Notes: generated by a model not told the origin, from the letters alone. Numbered from the stretch's first letter, positions 42,055-52,037 are shown. The stretch is DNA of 64,000 nt from Viola odorata (GCA_963691705.1 OY829545.1:34521475-34585474); one strand, 5' to 3'. A program made the numbers and translations.

Positions 42055-42572
42055 GATAGATAAAGCAGCAAAGGAAAATCAAAAGCAAGATCGAGCAGAA
42101 TACCTTGAAAGAGAGAAGACTGAAATTAATAGGCGAGTCGTCTGGATGCGAACGAGAGAATTTCCTCGGAGCGAGCAAAAAATAAAGAGAGTTCTGAAGT
42201 ATAAAAAGGAGCAAAAAGGTACGAAGAAGGAGCATTTTTCCTTTAAAAAGAGACGGTGGAAAGGTCAGATAGAAGGGTAACCTATCACAGCAAGACACGT
42301 ACGGGACAAATGGGACACGTGGAAAGACCCTGACAGAAACTTAAAGTCAAGCGCTCGCCTCGAATGTCATAAAAGAAAGACTCGTTAATTACAAGAAACC
42401 CCACAAAGATGGTCGTATGAAGCGGTAATCGGCTGTCCAGCGGCAGTTATCCCATAGGGCAGCGATTGTAGCAAAAGTGAAAAGAAAAAGGCAAACGACA
42501 TTTTGTTTCATTTCATTCTATTTTATTTATTGAAAGAGAAAGCCAGCGGCATCTACAATAAGTGCGACATCG
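42055..42572. other. Spacer between antisense genes 2 and 3 of G
   Basis: No supported gene. The minus-strand reading upstream of gene 3 lacks an obvious TATA box, unlike in A. Confidence 0.4.
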
Positions 42573-43059
42573 TCAGTCCTCGTCCGCCCAGTGTATGTCA
42601 TAGACGTAATCGTAATCCTCCAGAGACGATGGCAACCCACTGTTATAGAAAGGAAAGGGCTCGCCAATCTCGAAAGGCCTTTTACCAAGCCCAGTCGCGG
42701 AACCTGTCATAGGCGCAGTTTCCTCCTTTGAAGCGGCGTGGGAGCTTTCGGCCAGGGTCGGGGTAACCAGTCTTGGGGCGGCATCTTGCATAGAAGTCCT
42801 GTCCTTAGGAAAAGGACAAGGGACAGATGGTGACGCTTCGTCCTTTTGCCGCAGCGAAAGGTAGTGAGGTTCAAAGTCGACAAAGAAGGATTCAAAAGAT
42901 TGTTTCTTTGTTTTCTTCAATCCCTTATGGCCGGCACTTTACGGAACGTCTGGCAGGCCTCTAGGGGGGTGAGAGTGGAGGATTATCGGAGTCGGGAGAA
43001 GTTGGAGGGGTCGGAGGAGAATCGCGGGCGGCAGTATACAAAAAACGAGAGTCAGCCTT
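42573..43059 (-). pseudogene. Antisense gene 2 of element G (start codon lost)
   Basis: In the minus-strand frame ADSRFLYTAARDSPPTPPTSPDSDNPP matches gene 2 of A and I, but the start codon at 43059-43057 reads AAG. Two stops and a frameshift follow at about 42920-42965. The C-terminal part (42920-42573) is open and ends LEDYDYVYDIHWADED, like gene 2 of A. Confidence 0.7.
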
Positions 43060-43120
43060 GGAAATATCAGTAAGAGTGAGAAGAAAGAAGAAAAAAAGAT
43101 GAACAGAGAAAGAAAGGAAG

Positions 43121-43136
43121 AGCCCCATTATATAGC
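43121..43136 (-). promoter_or_regulatory. TATA box for antisense gene 2 (G)
   Basis: GGCTATATAATGGGGC on the minus strand, about 70 bp upstream of the former ATG. Confidence 0.6.
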
Positions 43137-43609
43137 CGAGGTGAGGAAGCGTCCCTACCTTTTCGCGTATTATCGAGGACAGTTAATGCTATCAGAGATA
43201 ACGTCTGTTGGGGGGAAAGATCTGACTCTACAACTGTCAAAAGTCTGCACCAGCCAGGAGGCACCAAAATCGTTGCCCAATCCGTTAACACTGAAAAACG
43301 GCGCAAAATATATTCAGGATGGGTGCGATATGGGAAAATCGTCATTATGAGCCAGGTAGGCAAATAAAGTTACGGGATCCCAAGGAACACCAAGCTCACA
43401 ATAAGTGAGAATAAAAGTTGTTTTCTAAGAAAGACGATATGAGAAAGAAGAAAAACATTGATAGCGCGGCAAGTGAATAAGGGAAAGCATATTTATTTAC
43501 TTAAAGGGCTCAGCGGCCCGAGATTACAAAAAGGCCTAACGGCCCGGAGTTACAAAAGGTGGCCCCAGAGGAGCACAGAAAGACACGCCAAGAGGATCCC
43601 CATCGCTGG
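43137..43609. other. Spacer between antisense genes 1 and 2 of G
   Basis: No supported gene. Confidence 0.4.
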
Positions 43610-43996
43610 TCAGGCATTCGACCCAGCATCATCATCTTCCCACTCCAGGAAAGGAATTTCCCTCAGGGCATCCGCAAGAGCCGTCAGTTCAGAGGAATAG
43701 GCCCTCATGCCCTTCAGGCAGCATCCTAGCAAGTCCTTCCTATGCTGTAGCGTTGACATCAGCAGCTGAATTTGAGAAACAGCCACTGACAGCTTCACCG
43801 CTTTCTCCACGGGACTGAAATCGTCCAGTGTAACAGCAGCCTGTCTAGCTTGCAGGGGAGTCAGCATCCCCTGGAGCTCCAGTATATCCTCCGAGGTCTT
43901 AACGCTCAGCGAACCCAGGAAATCGGTGTCTGCCTGAGTTAGGTTCCTCAGGGCATGGGTTTTGGAGAGCAAGAAGTTTTTGGTGACTTCGTCCAT
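43610..43996 (-). CDS. Antisense gene 1 of element G (128 aa)
   Basis: An intact ORF starting MDEVTKNFLLSKTHALRNL. It shares KTSEDILELQGMLTPLQAR, DFSPVEKAVKL, LQHRKDLLGCCLKGMR and the end DDDAGSNA with the copies in A and I. The predicted structure is helical, without membrane or signal segments. No function is recognised. It lies about 230 bp inside the 3' LTR and is read away from it. Confidence 0.72.
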   Translation of the reverse strand: MDEVTKNFLLSKTHALRNLTQADTDFLGSLSVKTSEDILELQGMLTPLQARQAAVTLDDFSPVEKAVKLSVAVSQIQLLMSTLQHRKDLLGCCLKGMRAYSSELTALADALREIPFLEWEDDDAGSNA

Positions 43997-44076
43997 GAAA
44001 AGAAGAGAGATAAAGAAATTTGAAGAGAGAGGTGAAAAAGTTGTGAGAATTATGAGGCAAGCGCAAAATGAAAGGC

Positions 44077-44086
44077 CTATTTATAG
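44077..44086 (-). promoter_or_regulatory. TATA box for antisense gene 1 (G)
   Basis: CTATAAATAG on the minus strand, about 80 bp upstream of the ATG. Confidence 0.65.
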
Positions 44087-44188
44087 ACTTCGGGAAAAGG
44101 CATTTTGAAGATATACCTTTATCGATCGTCGAGCCCTCATTAGGGCAGAAACCTCTGAAGGGGCAGAACCGGAGGCGCGGTGATAGCC

Positions 44189-44225
44189 CTTGGTAAACAC
44201 TCTGGCTAGTTTTCGTTTGGGCATA
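44189..44225 (+). other. Conserved block preceding the 3' LTR (G)
   Basis: GCCCTTGGTAAACACTCTGG and TTTTCGTTTGGGC abut the LTR, as in A and I. Confidence 0.65.
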
Positions 44226-44420
44226 TGATAACTACCGATACCACAGAAGCGGCGTCTCCACTACCCCGCCAGGTGACCCGGCCAACATACTGTACTCGCC
44301 ACGGGAGACGAGACCCTGTTCTTACCGCCCTTAGCCTGGCGACCGACCTTGGGATGGTCGACATCAGCGGGGGGCTCTCATGCGGCATCCGCACGGCGGC
44401 ATCCCATCCCAGGTCATCCA

Positions 44421-44458
44421 TGACGTCACTCCTCATGATGTCATCCCGCATGACGTCA
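44421..44458. promoter_or_regulatory. Triplet of TGACGTCA-type motifs at 15-bp spacing
   Basis: TGACGTCA at 44421, TGATGTCA at 44436 and TGACGTCA at 44451, upstream of the TATA box. Confidence 0.6.
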
Positions 44459-44649
44459 CTCAAGGCCACCACAGCGGCATATATCACCCCAGCGACACCT
44501 GCCAGGGATTATTCCCACCCCCTGTCGGTACACTCCTTCCTTTGTCTATAAATACCCCCACCTTTTCAGACAAGGGGGTAAGCCTAAGATAGCGTACTGA
44601 ACCCCTACCATTTTGACTACCTGCACTGACTTTGGCATCGGAGTGTTTA

Positions 44650-44670
44650 CGCCGGAGACCCCCTCCGGCG
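44650..44670 (+). other. Conserved LTR hairpin
   Basis: Perfect 8-bp arms CGCCGGAG/CTCCGGCG around ACCCC. Confidence 0.7.
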
Positions 44671-44757
44671 CTTTGCAGGTGACGAAGACCCCAGTACAGT
44701 GTTCCCGACCAGCCCAGATCAGGCCGATCCTGCTCAGTATCCCCCGGACTCTTATCA

Positions 44758-45254
44758 ACTTGCATGAAAATAAAGAGCATGCAGAGAGTGGCATCATTAA
44801 AAAAGGATAGATGTGTGTTTATGCCAAGAGAGAACAAGTGAGGGATGCATTACTTGTGCAAAAAAACTGTTTTGGCGCAAGCCACCAAAAACTGAAATTT
44901 TGGTCATTGTGCTTAGATTTTCCTAACCCTAATCCGATTGTTTTCCCTTCTATTATTATTTCTCCTAATGTGCAGAACAAGAGAAGATTGTTGGCAGAAT
45001 AGAAGCCTCTTACCTTACCACCAAGAAGAGGGAATGAAACTTGTGCATCCATGGTGCCTATTTCGGCCAACCATAACCGAAAGGGTATGGTATGGCTCTC
45101 TTCCCTACGGAGCGATTTGTGTGAGTATATAAACATCATTAATTTTTATGCTTCTGGTTCTAAAATTAATTTAAATGATGATGATTATATGCAAGCACAG
45201 AAGGTCAAGTCATATGCCTTTGAAAATTACTCGCGAAACCGAAAATAGTTTGGT
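44758..45254 (+). pseudogene. Gypsy protease-RT linker remnant at the start of H
   Basis: The plus-strand frame from about 44811 reads VYAKREQVRDALLVQKN, FGASHQKL and NPNPIVF, matching the F' linker at 2401-2560 and, more distantly, F. It is followed by stops. No RT follows, so the pol of this element was lost or replaced. Confidence 0.65.
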
Positions 45255-46124
45255 ATGTTGGCTAGACCGAGAGACATGGATTGTGTTGTCTCTAACACAA
45301 ATTTAATTAGATTCTCACATGTTTTTACATTAGATAACTATTCTGCCAAGTGTGAATTTCATGAAAATTTTGTGTTTAAGTCGGCAGGACTTGGAGGAGC
45401 TCTTTTTAGACGCAATCGCTTATATCGGTCTCATGATGTGTTTGATGATTGTTTGATGAGCTGCTGTGATTTAATTAATATTACTGGTTTAATTTATAGG
45501 AATGACATCTCTTCACATGTTGTTCCTTTGATTCTTATTGGTAGTATTGATAAAAAGTCACTTAGTGAAAAATCGCTTGAGGTTACACCTAGGGTTAATC
45601 TTTATGCTAATGATTCTGATTTTTGTGAAGTCTATAAAGATTATTTATTTGACACAAAATCTATGTTTTGTATGCATAAAGGATATCATAGCAAGCATGA
45701 GCGCTTAATTTGGTTGTGTAGTTCGTTACACGTTTTGACTGTGTATTGGTCATATGATGCTGGTTTTATACATCAATATAGCACAACTATTACTAACATA
45801 TTCTTTAAGGATGTTATGCTTTCACATGTTGTTCCTTGGAGTATTGTTAGTAATCACATGGAGGAGTCACTTAGCGACTCATGGATGGAATTGTGGAGGA
45901 GGCCGAGCACGAAGATGCTAATTGAGACATCTTGTCAACCACATTCGGAGTTTCAAGCAATGTGGATCCATGGGCACTTGAGTCCTCATGGCATGTTTCA
46001 ATTTGTAAGTATGAGTTTACACGGAAGCAATGCTTTCAATTTATTTTATTTACTTACTTCCTTTTGGTACATGCTATTATTTTTGGATTATTGCTTAAAC
46101 TCATATATGGTTTCATTCATATAA
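45255..46124 (+). CDS. Unrecognised 289-aa ORF of element H
   Basis: Open from 45255; an ATG 12 codons later (MDCVVSNTN) is equally possible. The protein is rich in Ser, His, Leu and Tyr, with paired phrases SHVVPLIL and SHVVPWSIV and paired SLSEKSL and SLSDSWM segments, which suggests an internal duplication of about 110 residues. The C-terminus is hydrophobic (FNLFYLLTSFWYMLLFLDY). No zinc finger, protease or polymerase motif is seen. It sits where gypsy elements may carry extra or env-like ORFs, but that is only position. Confidence 0.45.
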   Translation: MLARPRDMDCVVSNTNLIRFSHVFTLDNYSAKCEFHENFVFKSAGLGGALFRRNRLYRSHDVFDDCLMSCCDLINITGLIYRNDISSHVVPLILIGSIDKKSLSEKSLEVTPRVNLYANDSDFCEVYKDYLFDTKSMFCMHKGYHSKHERLIWLCSSLHVLTVYWSYDAGFIHQYSTTITNIFFKDVMLSHVVPWSIVSNHMEESLSDSWMELWRRPSTKMLIETSCQPHSEFQAMWIHGHLSPHGMFQFVSMSLHGSNAFNLFYLLTSFWYMLLFLDYCLNSYMVSFI

Positions 46125-46630
46125 CATTATTCGGTTTAATGTTGCTGCCTTTGAGTATATTGTTTAGTATAAGTGGTAGCAAAGAGATCGAAGTAATGCG
46201 GACAACCTATAGACAAGCCAAGCGCTATGGTGCACGCTTGAGTGTCAAGATGGCAACTTTGGTAAACTATGGAATGATGAGTGGATCCTTCAAGATAGGA
46301 GCTTGGGTTTGCCAGCGCTTACGCCGGAGACGGTCCCTAAACGAAGTTCAAGCAAGAGCAGCCGCTTGGAGCAATAATCTTACTCGACGCATTGACATGT
46401 TTAGAGATGTTGCTGGCAAGTTGAATTTACAAGGTTGGTATGGTTTGATTTGTGCTTACTTTGATTTTACTAACTTAAGGTATTTAGGTGCAGGTCTAGG
46501 TACAAATTCGAGGTTGAATCTTTTCAAAGGGAGAGGGAATGATGCGAATCCTCACACATACCTTAGCACATCAAGCGTCTTACCCTTGAAGCGCCAGAGA
46601 TGGCAACTAAGGAAGCACAAGAGAGGGTGA
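45932..46630 (+). CDS. Overlapping ORF of H with membrane segments and a basic tail
   Basis: A 232-codon frame overlapping the previous ORF. Residues about 35-80 form one or two predicted membrane helices (FILFTYFLLVHAIIFGLLL and LFGLMLLPLSILFSI). A basic region follows (RLRRRRSLNEVQ), then LQGWYGLICAYFDF. It may be the continuation of the 289-aa ORF after a frameshift. No homology is recognised. Confidence 0.4.
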   Translation: MSTTFGVSSNVDPWALESSWHVSICKYEFTRKQCFQFILFTYFLLVHAIIFGLLLKLIYGFIHITLFGLMLLPLSILFSISGSKEIEVMRTTYRQAKRYGARLSVKMATLVNYGMMSGSFKIGAWVCQRLRRRRSLNEVQARAAAWSNNLTRRIDMFRDVAGKLNLQGWYGLICAYFDFTNLRYLGAGLGTNSRLNLFKGRGNDANPHTYLSTSSVLPLKRQRWQLRKHKRG

Positions 46631-46699
46631 GTATGCTTTGAGCATATAATTGTAAAGCTTTCATGGGCAGATTATGCTGAGCAAGATTCGAGGACGAAT

Positions 46700-46719
46700 C
46701 TTTCCGAAGAGGGAGGGAA
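46700..46719 (+). other. Polypurine tract of element H
   Basis: GAAGAGGGAGGGAA directly before the LTR start TGATACGATCC, preceded by GATTCGAGGACGAATC. The context is like that of element C. Confidence 0.75.
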
Positions 46720-48386
46720 TGATACGATCCCAAAATGTATCACGTGACTACATGGACAAAAGTGTCAAGACATGATGTAGTTGATGGTATAAATAGCAAG
46801 CAAGCTCCTTCATTTCTCTTCACCAAAACACGAGCCAAAACACCCTCTGCCTTGCTCAACCAAATGTTGAAGCTCCAACTCTATCTCTTTAAATTTTTTT
46901 TTTTTAAACATTTTCCGCAATATTTTCCAAAAATTAATCTGATTGTGTTTTGATGAAATAACTTGCTGTTTTTCTTTCAAATAGCTTTTTTTTAATCTCT
47001 AGTTTAATTACAGTGATTCTTTGTAATGAATCACCGAACGATTCGAACATATTTTGAAATTTTTGTTAATTATTTTTAATTCATTTTTTAATTAATTGGG
47101 CACTGTATTATTAGAAGTATTTTGCTGTAATTATACCATTAAATTCCTGTTGTTGCTACAGTCGTTTAGATATATTCAAATCCAGTTTTCGTCACCGGAT
47201 TGCCGGATCTTGGTCGCCGGCAGTAGCGTCGGCGACCCAAGGTTGAAGATGATGATGACCGCTGCCTGTTTAAATGTTTGGTCTTGGTCTTGGGCCAAGA
47301 AGTTACCCAGCCCGTGAGAAAAGAAGGAGAGGGATGCGTTCTTTGGCCAATAGAAGTTGTGGGCCACATAGGCCCATGCGGAGGAGGAGAAGGCTTGGTG
47401 TTGTGCGCCAAGCTTGAGGAAAGCTGAGTCGCGCAGGCCCAACGTTAAGAGAGCAGCCAGGATGCTTCAGCCCACCAGCCCATCAGCTGGGCTGGGCTGG
47501 GCTGGGCGGGGCTTGGCCCAGCTAGTGGGGCCCACTCTCGCCCTAGTGGGCCGGGCCAAATATTTTCGACCCGTCGTTTATTTTGTGCCATCGTCGCACT
47601 TGTACTGTTTATTTATTTTTCGCCCTTGTACTGTTTATTTATTTTCACACTTGCACTGTTTATTTATTTTTTATATGCCTATACTGTTTATGTATTTTCG
47701 TATGCTTTTGCATGTTTAATTATTCCGCTCATCAAAATTAATTATTTCAATTGTGTAGAATAATCTTGATGCCAATTAGTCGTATGCTCGTACTACTTAA
47801 CTAATTATTGCATGCTTAAATAATTATTCTACTCGCATTTTATTGCTAAAATTAATTATTTTGTTTAATTGTGATAAATCGTTAAATATTTAGCTGTTTA
47901 TCGATAACCATTTAATCAGACTACTAATCTCAACTTTGTAGGGTAAATCAACCCATACCCTTCATAAGTAAACATTTCTCACCCTTTTATTTATTTCATG
48001 CTTTTTCCGCACATATGCATGTATGCATGACTATAGAGAATTATTACAATTTAATTCATCTATTGGGCATGATCACATAAATTAGGACTTTCTTTATTTT
48101 TCAAGCATGATTAAACACCTCTTTTTCTCTGGTAACCTTTTTAGGATGTCACTCGGGTGCCAAACACCTTCCCGAGTCCATAATATGACCCCGAACCACT
48201 ATTCTCGAGTTTAGACCCATTTTGCCTTAGCTTTTTATTTTTTATGCCATGACTTTAGGTTCCCTAAACCTAGAAAATAAATAGGGTGGCGACTTTATTT
48301 GTATCATGTGAGATGAGTCCAATTTCGTCTCACATCTCGTCCCAAGCCCGCATCGCGCAAATAAAATTCAAAAAGGGGGTGCGACA
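46720..48386 (+). repeat. 3' LTR of element H (about 1.67 kb)
   Basis: Starts TGATACGATCCCAAAATG after a polypurine tract and ends near GGGGGTGCGACA. TATA box at 46788-46795 (TATAAATA) with a CACGTG G-box upstream. It contains GGGCT repeats (47485-47520) and the 47593-47705 repeat. The right end is judged from the CA terminus and the return to gag sequence at 48390. Confidence 0.7.
47593..47705 (+). repeat. Tandem repeat of about 30 bp inside the H LTR
   Basis: Four imperfect copies of CTTGTACTGTTTATTTATTTT. Confidence 0.75.
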
Positions 48387-48389
48387 CAC

Positions 48390-48810
48390 ACTTTCTCTCA
48401 CCAACTCACGGCGTAACCATCAAATTCCATTGTTGCAAGTTTAACCTTCTCACCCTCCGAATATTGATGGCCACTGAAGATACGCTGAACTTTGGCCTGC
48501 CATTTGATATATTCAGAAGGATCGGTGGTTCCCTCATAGGCCATAATTTGTACCTTAATGTTATTCTAGTTGTCGTCAAGTCGTGGCTCTTAAAACGGAC
48601 CTCTTTTTCCTCTATTCAAGTGCTCACGGTCCTCATACCCATCAAAATCATCATTTGCCTCCTCATACAAATCTTCATAGAATTCACACTCATGGTAGGG
48701 AGTAGTGCGTGCTTATAGGTGAGGAACTAGGGTTCAATCATTGGTGGTGGAAGTACCTTCGGCTTCATGAGGCGCCCTAGTTCCAATAGCTAACAGCATG
48801 CCGTTAGGGA
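48390..48810 (-). pseudogene. gag fragment of an F-type gypsy element (F'')
   Basis: The minus-strand reading matches the gag N-terminal region at 8700-9000: CCATTTGATATATTCAGA near 48505, then TTTGTACCTTAA, with the same flanking codons. H inserted in or next to it on the left, and element I lies to its right. Confidence 0.7.
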
Positions 48811-48824
48811 CTAACAGCATACTG

Positions 48825-49211
48825 TCAGTCACTGACTGACAGTATGGTGCTGACCACGACCCTGTGGCGGCCTAGTTGCGTGACTGCTTTAGAATTGTGC
48901 ATCATAGCCTTCGGCGCTGAGCTCGACCCGTCCACAACGGTAGCAATCGTTGCCATAGAATTCGGGTCACGAGGAGAATCTTTTCCCAAGACGGGATTGA
49001 CAGAAGGAAATTGTCCATTATCCTTCTGTGCGGGGAAAGCGGAAGGAATGTTAACTACCTCGGAGGTCTTCTTCCTCAGCCTTTTGCGGCCCTTCCGGCG
49101 AACTAGCGGTCTCCATGGGGGCGACGGAGGAGGATGATCCGAATCCGGTGAAGTTGGAGGAGTCTGCGGAGAGTCACGCGCCACAATATTAAGGAAATAA
49201 GAATATGCCAT
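48825..49211 (-). pseudogene. Antisense gene 2 of element I (3' truncated)
   Basis: MAYSYFLNIVARDSPQ then TPPTSPDSDHPPPSPPW and the basic patch RRKGRKRLRKK match gene 2 of A. After about 110 codons the frame runs into unrelated sequence near 48850, so the acidic tail is lost. Confidence 0.68.
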
Positions 49212-49280
49212 TGATTTACAAGCAATCCAGGAAAAGAAATAAGAAGAAGAAGGTGAGCAAGAAAAAGGAAAGAAAAACCC

Positions 49281-49292
49281 CCTTTAAATAGC
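49281..49292 (-). promoter_or_regulatory. TATA-like box for antisense gene 2 (I)
   Basis: GCTATTTAAAGG on the minus strand, about 70 bp upstream of the ATG. Confidence 0.5.
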
Positions 49293-49299
49293 TGAGGCA

Positions 49300-49686
49300 A
49301 AGATATCCCGATCTCTTTGCGTGTCCCTTGAAAGCAATAAGTACACCTGGAGAAGAACAATCATGATTACAGAATCTGATGAGGCGCACGCAACTGTTCG
49401 AGAACTGCGCCAATCAAAAGGCACAAAAAAACTGCCCAATCACGGGGAGTGCGGCGTGAGGAGTGATCGAGCAAGCATTTATTGCTAATTCAGACACCAA
49501 AGCACTTCATTTCAAAGAAGACTCATTTTCAGTTGGGCTTATAGCAACCTGACTAAAGCAGCAAATAGCAAGAGATCGAAGGTAGAAGACAGAGCAATAA
49601 TTGAAGTGACATTTTATTTAATTATGACCTGAACGGCCTAAGCGCGTACACAGGAATTATAAAGGCAAAGGGACAACGGCCAGAGA
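49300..49686. other. Spacer between antisense genes 1 and 2 of I
   Basis: No gene. A second copy of the pre-LTR words CTCATTTTCAGTTGGGCTTA lies near 49525-49545 without an LTR behind it. Confidence 0.4.
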
Positions 49687-50070
49687 TCAAACATGAGACC
49701 CAGCGTCATTGTCCTCAAGAGCAGTAGGGATCTCCCTGAGAGCATCTACCACTAAGGACAGTTCGGCAGAGGAAATCCTCATACCCTTCAAACAGCATAC
49801 CAGCAGGTCTTTCCTATGCTGCAACATAGTAATGGTCACCTTGATGCGGGAGACCGCAACACCCAGCTTTGACACGTTCTGTATAGGACTGAAATCCTCC
49901 ATAGAAGCAGCTCCTTGTCTGGACAGCAAAGGGGTCATCATTCCCTGAAGGTCCAGGACATCCTCAGAGGTTTTGGTCAGCATGGTCTCCAGGAAACCAA
50001 TGTCAGACTCGACAAGGTTCTTCAGGCTGTGCGTCTTCGAGATCAGAAAGTTCTTCGTAAGATCATCCAT
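49687..50070 (-). CDS. Antisense gene 1 of element I (127 aa)
   Basis: Starts at ATG 50070 (MDDLTKNFLISKTHSLKNL); a second ATG two codons upstream is less likely because the other copies start at MD. It shares KTSEDVLDLQGMMTPL, DFSPIQNVSKL, LQHRKDLLVCCLKGMR and the end DNDAGSHV with A and G. The ORF is intact. Confidence 0.7.
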   Translation of the reverse strand: MDDLTKNFLISKTHSLKNLVESDIGFLETMLTKTSEDVLDLQGMMTPLLSRQGAASMEDFSPIQNVSKLGVAVSRIKVTITMLQHRKDLLVCCLKGMRISSAELSLVVDALREIPTALEDNDAGSHV

Positions 50071-50130
50071 AGTCAAAAACCAGAGGAAGTGTAGAAACGG
50101 TCGTGGAAAAAGCAGCGCGACAAAGAGGCA

Positions 50131-50137
50131 ATTTATA
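50131..50137 (-). promoter_or_regulatory. TATA box for antisense gene 1 (I)
   Basis: TATAAAT within GCCTATAAATTG on the minus strand, about 60 bp upstream of the ATG. Confidence 0.6.
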
Positions 50138-50235
50138 GGCTAGAGAAGAATGACGATTGGAAGAAGCATATTTCTCGATAGACAAATCATCTCTAAGTGT
50201 GAAAACCAGTTGATTTGACAAGAGTAAGGATGAAG

Positions 50236-50280
50236 CTGTAGCCCTTGGTAAACACTCGGGCTCATTTTCGGTTGGGCTTA
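50236..50280 (+). other. Conserved block preceding the 3' LTR (I)
   Basis: GCCCTTGGTAAACACTCGG and CATTTTCGGTTGGGCTTA, as in A and G. Confidence 0.65.
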
Positions 50281-50840
50281 TGATAACAATACCCCTAACA
50301 ACAAGGAAATTTTTGTCTTATAGCCTGCGGTGGGGGAAAAGCTGTCACTACCGCCCCGACAGCTTCGGGGCTATCACCTCTGGGATGGTCGACATCAGCG
50401 AGGGGGTCCCATACATCACACTGTCGTGACACAGGGCGTTATCCCATCCCAGGCCAAGCTAGGCATCTCGAGAGGAGCGTGGGCGTTGCCTTGCCTAGGT
50501 AACACCTACCCCCCATATGTATACCTAACACAACGATAGTGTATTCCATCAGCGAGGTACTCTAGCCCCCCCTGACGGGAGCGTTAGCACCGTGTGACCG
50601 AGATCACTCAGAAATGCCCCATTGTTGCCTATAAATACCTCCGCCACAAAGGAGGAAGGTAAGCCTAAGATTGCTAGCCCAAGCTCTGCTATTTTACACA
50701 ATCATTACTGACTTAGGCATCAAAGTATTTACGTCGGAGATCCCCTCCGGCGCTGTACAGGTACATCGGAAGCCGTGGACAGCCGACCTCAAGACTCATA
50801 ATCCTCTGCTACCCTTCAGCGAATAGTCTGAATCTTATCA
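50281..50840 (+). repeat. 3' LTR of element I (560 bp)
   Basis: Ends TGATAACAATACCCC and GAATCTTATCA. TATA box at 50630-50637, hairpin at 50732-50752 with one wobble pair. No primer binding site follows. Confidence 0.88.
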
Positions 50841-51490
50841 AGCAGTAGCAACAAACCACAAAGGAAGACATTAAAGTTTTACTTGCAAGGATTCAAGGGG
50901 TCTCCTAACCTAGAATCTCACAAGGTGAGTTTAGGGTGTTTAGAGGGAGAGCATTCTCTAACTCAGCAATAAACACTCAACATAAACTGAGGAAGAAAAG
51001 AAAGAAGCTAGCTATTTATATTAAGTTGTAAAAGGGCCATTTTAGGGAAACTTTCGAAAACTATCCTGGGACTATGGGTATACCATTAGTGTATTAATGG
51101 TATGCCGTTAGCTTCGGCTTCCAATTTCTAAAAGAATTCCAGAGACTAACGGTATGTCATTTAGGCTAAATGGTATACCGTTAGTGGGCAGTTCTGTGAT
51201 GGGTAATTTTCCAGAGATTAACGGTATGCCATTTAGGTCTTGACAGAATGCCGTTAATCACTGATAAAAAATGGTCACCTTGGGTTTTTGAAGGCTCCAT
51301 GTAGATCTCTCAGCCTCCGACATGGTGTATGATCATCATTAAGGTTTGGCCTTCAGATTGATGTGATTCCTTGCCCATCTCGACTTCAATCCACAAGGTA
51401 AGCTTCTTTACCATGCTCCTCGTAATTGGCCCTCTTAGCGCCATGTCTCGGTCTTCAAGCTCTAATGTGGGCGTGATCGTGTCATTTTGA
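50841..51490 (-). repeat. F-type LTR fragment
   Basis: TTTTACTTGCAAGGATTCAAG, TCTCACAAGGTGAGTTT and a TATTTATATTAAG block occur in the same order as in the F LTR at 4000-4160. It also has several copies of a TAACGGTATGCC word. It is probably the LTR of the element interrupted by I. Confidence 0.5.
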
Positions 51491-51499
51491 CATCTGCTC

Positions 51500-52037
51500 C
51501 CATGAGGTAATGGTTTTGGTACAAAGGCTCAAAATCCATGATTTGGCATCTCCTATGGGAGACCATGGGAAGGCTCGTAGCTTCGCATGGTTCATCTGGA
51601 CTTGCTCGAGTTTCATGCTCTCGCAAGTGAAGTGTAATTACTAGAGATGGGTATGGGTATGTGGATTCTCATTAGGTAAGCCATGAAAAATAGGAGGTGA
51701 TGAATAGTGGCAGATTTGATCACCTAATCGTGCAACACAATTGGGTCTATAATGCAGTTACCTATCTGCTCTAGAGCGGCGTTCAGGTCTTGAATGGTCT
51801 GAATAGTTGCTTCGTCGTCCATGACGTTTGGTTTTTCTGATACTGGTCCGTCAACGTCGAGGGTAAGACGGACAAAAGAAGTAAGATCGTCAAGGGCAGA
51901 AGGGTTTCTGTCAAGAGACTAGGGAACAACTTCTCCTTCGTCAATGGGTGGTTGTCTCGCCAATCTTTGGAGTGTGCTTCCTGTCCTTGTGATCTCCAGG
52001 TCAAGTGGTGTAAGTTCCAGATTTATTTCCCTTGTCA
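51500..52037 (-). pseudogene. gag N-terminus of a gypsy element with Asp-tRNA primer site (J)
   Basis: From the ATG at 52037 the minus strand reads MTREINLELTPLDLEI, RLARQPPIDEGEVV, a stop, then DLTSFVRLTLDVDGP and IQTIQDLNAALEQIGNCIIDPIV. A shifted frame then has HGLPNENPH, a gag phrase common in Athila-like and related plant elements. It is short and broken. Confidence 0.55.

Larger units (their letters stand above)
44226..44757 (+). repeat. 3' LTR of element G (532 bp)
   Basis: Ends TGATAACTACCG and GGACTCTTATCA. TATA box at 44547-44554, hairpin at 44650-44670. It closely resembles the inverted LTR at 1726-2261. No primer binding site follows, so it is a 3' LTR. Confidence 0.9.
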
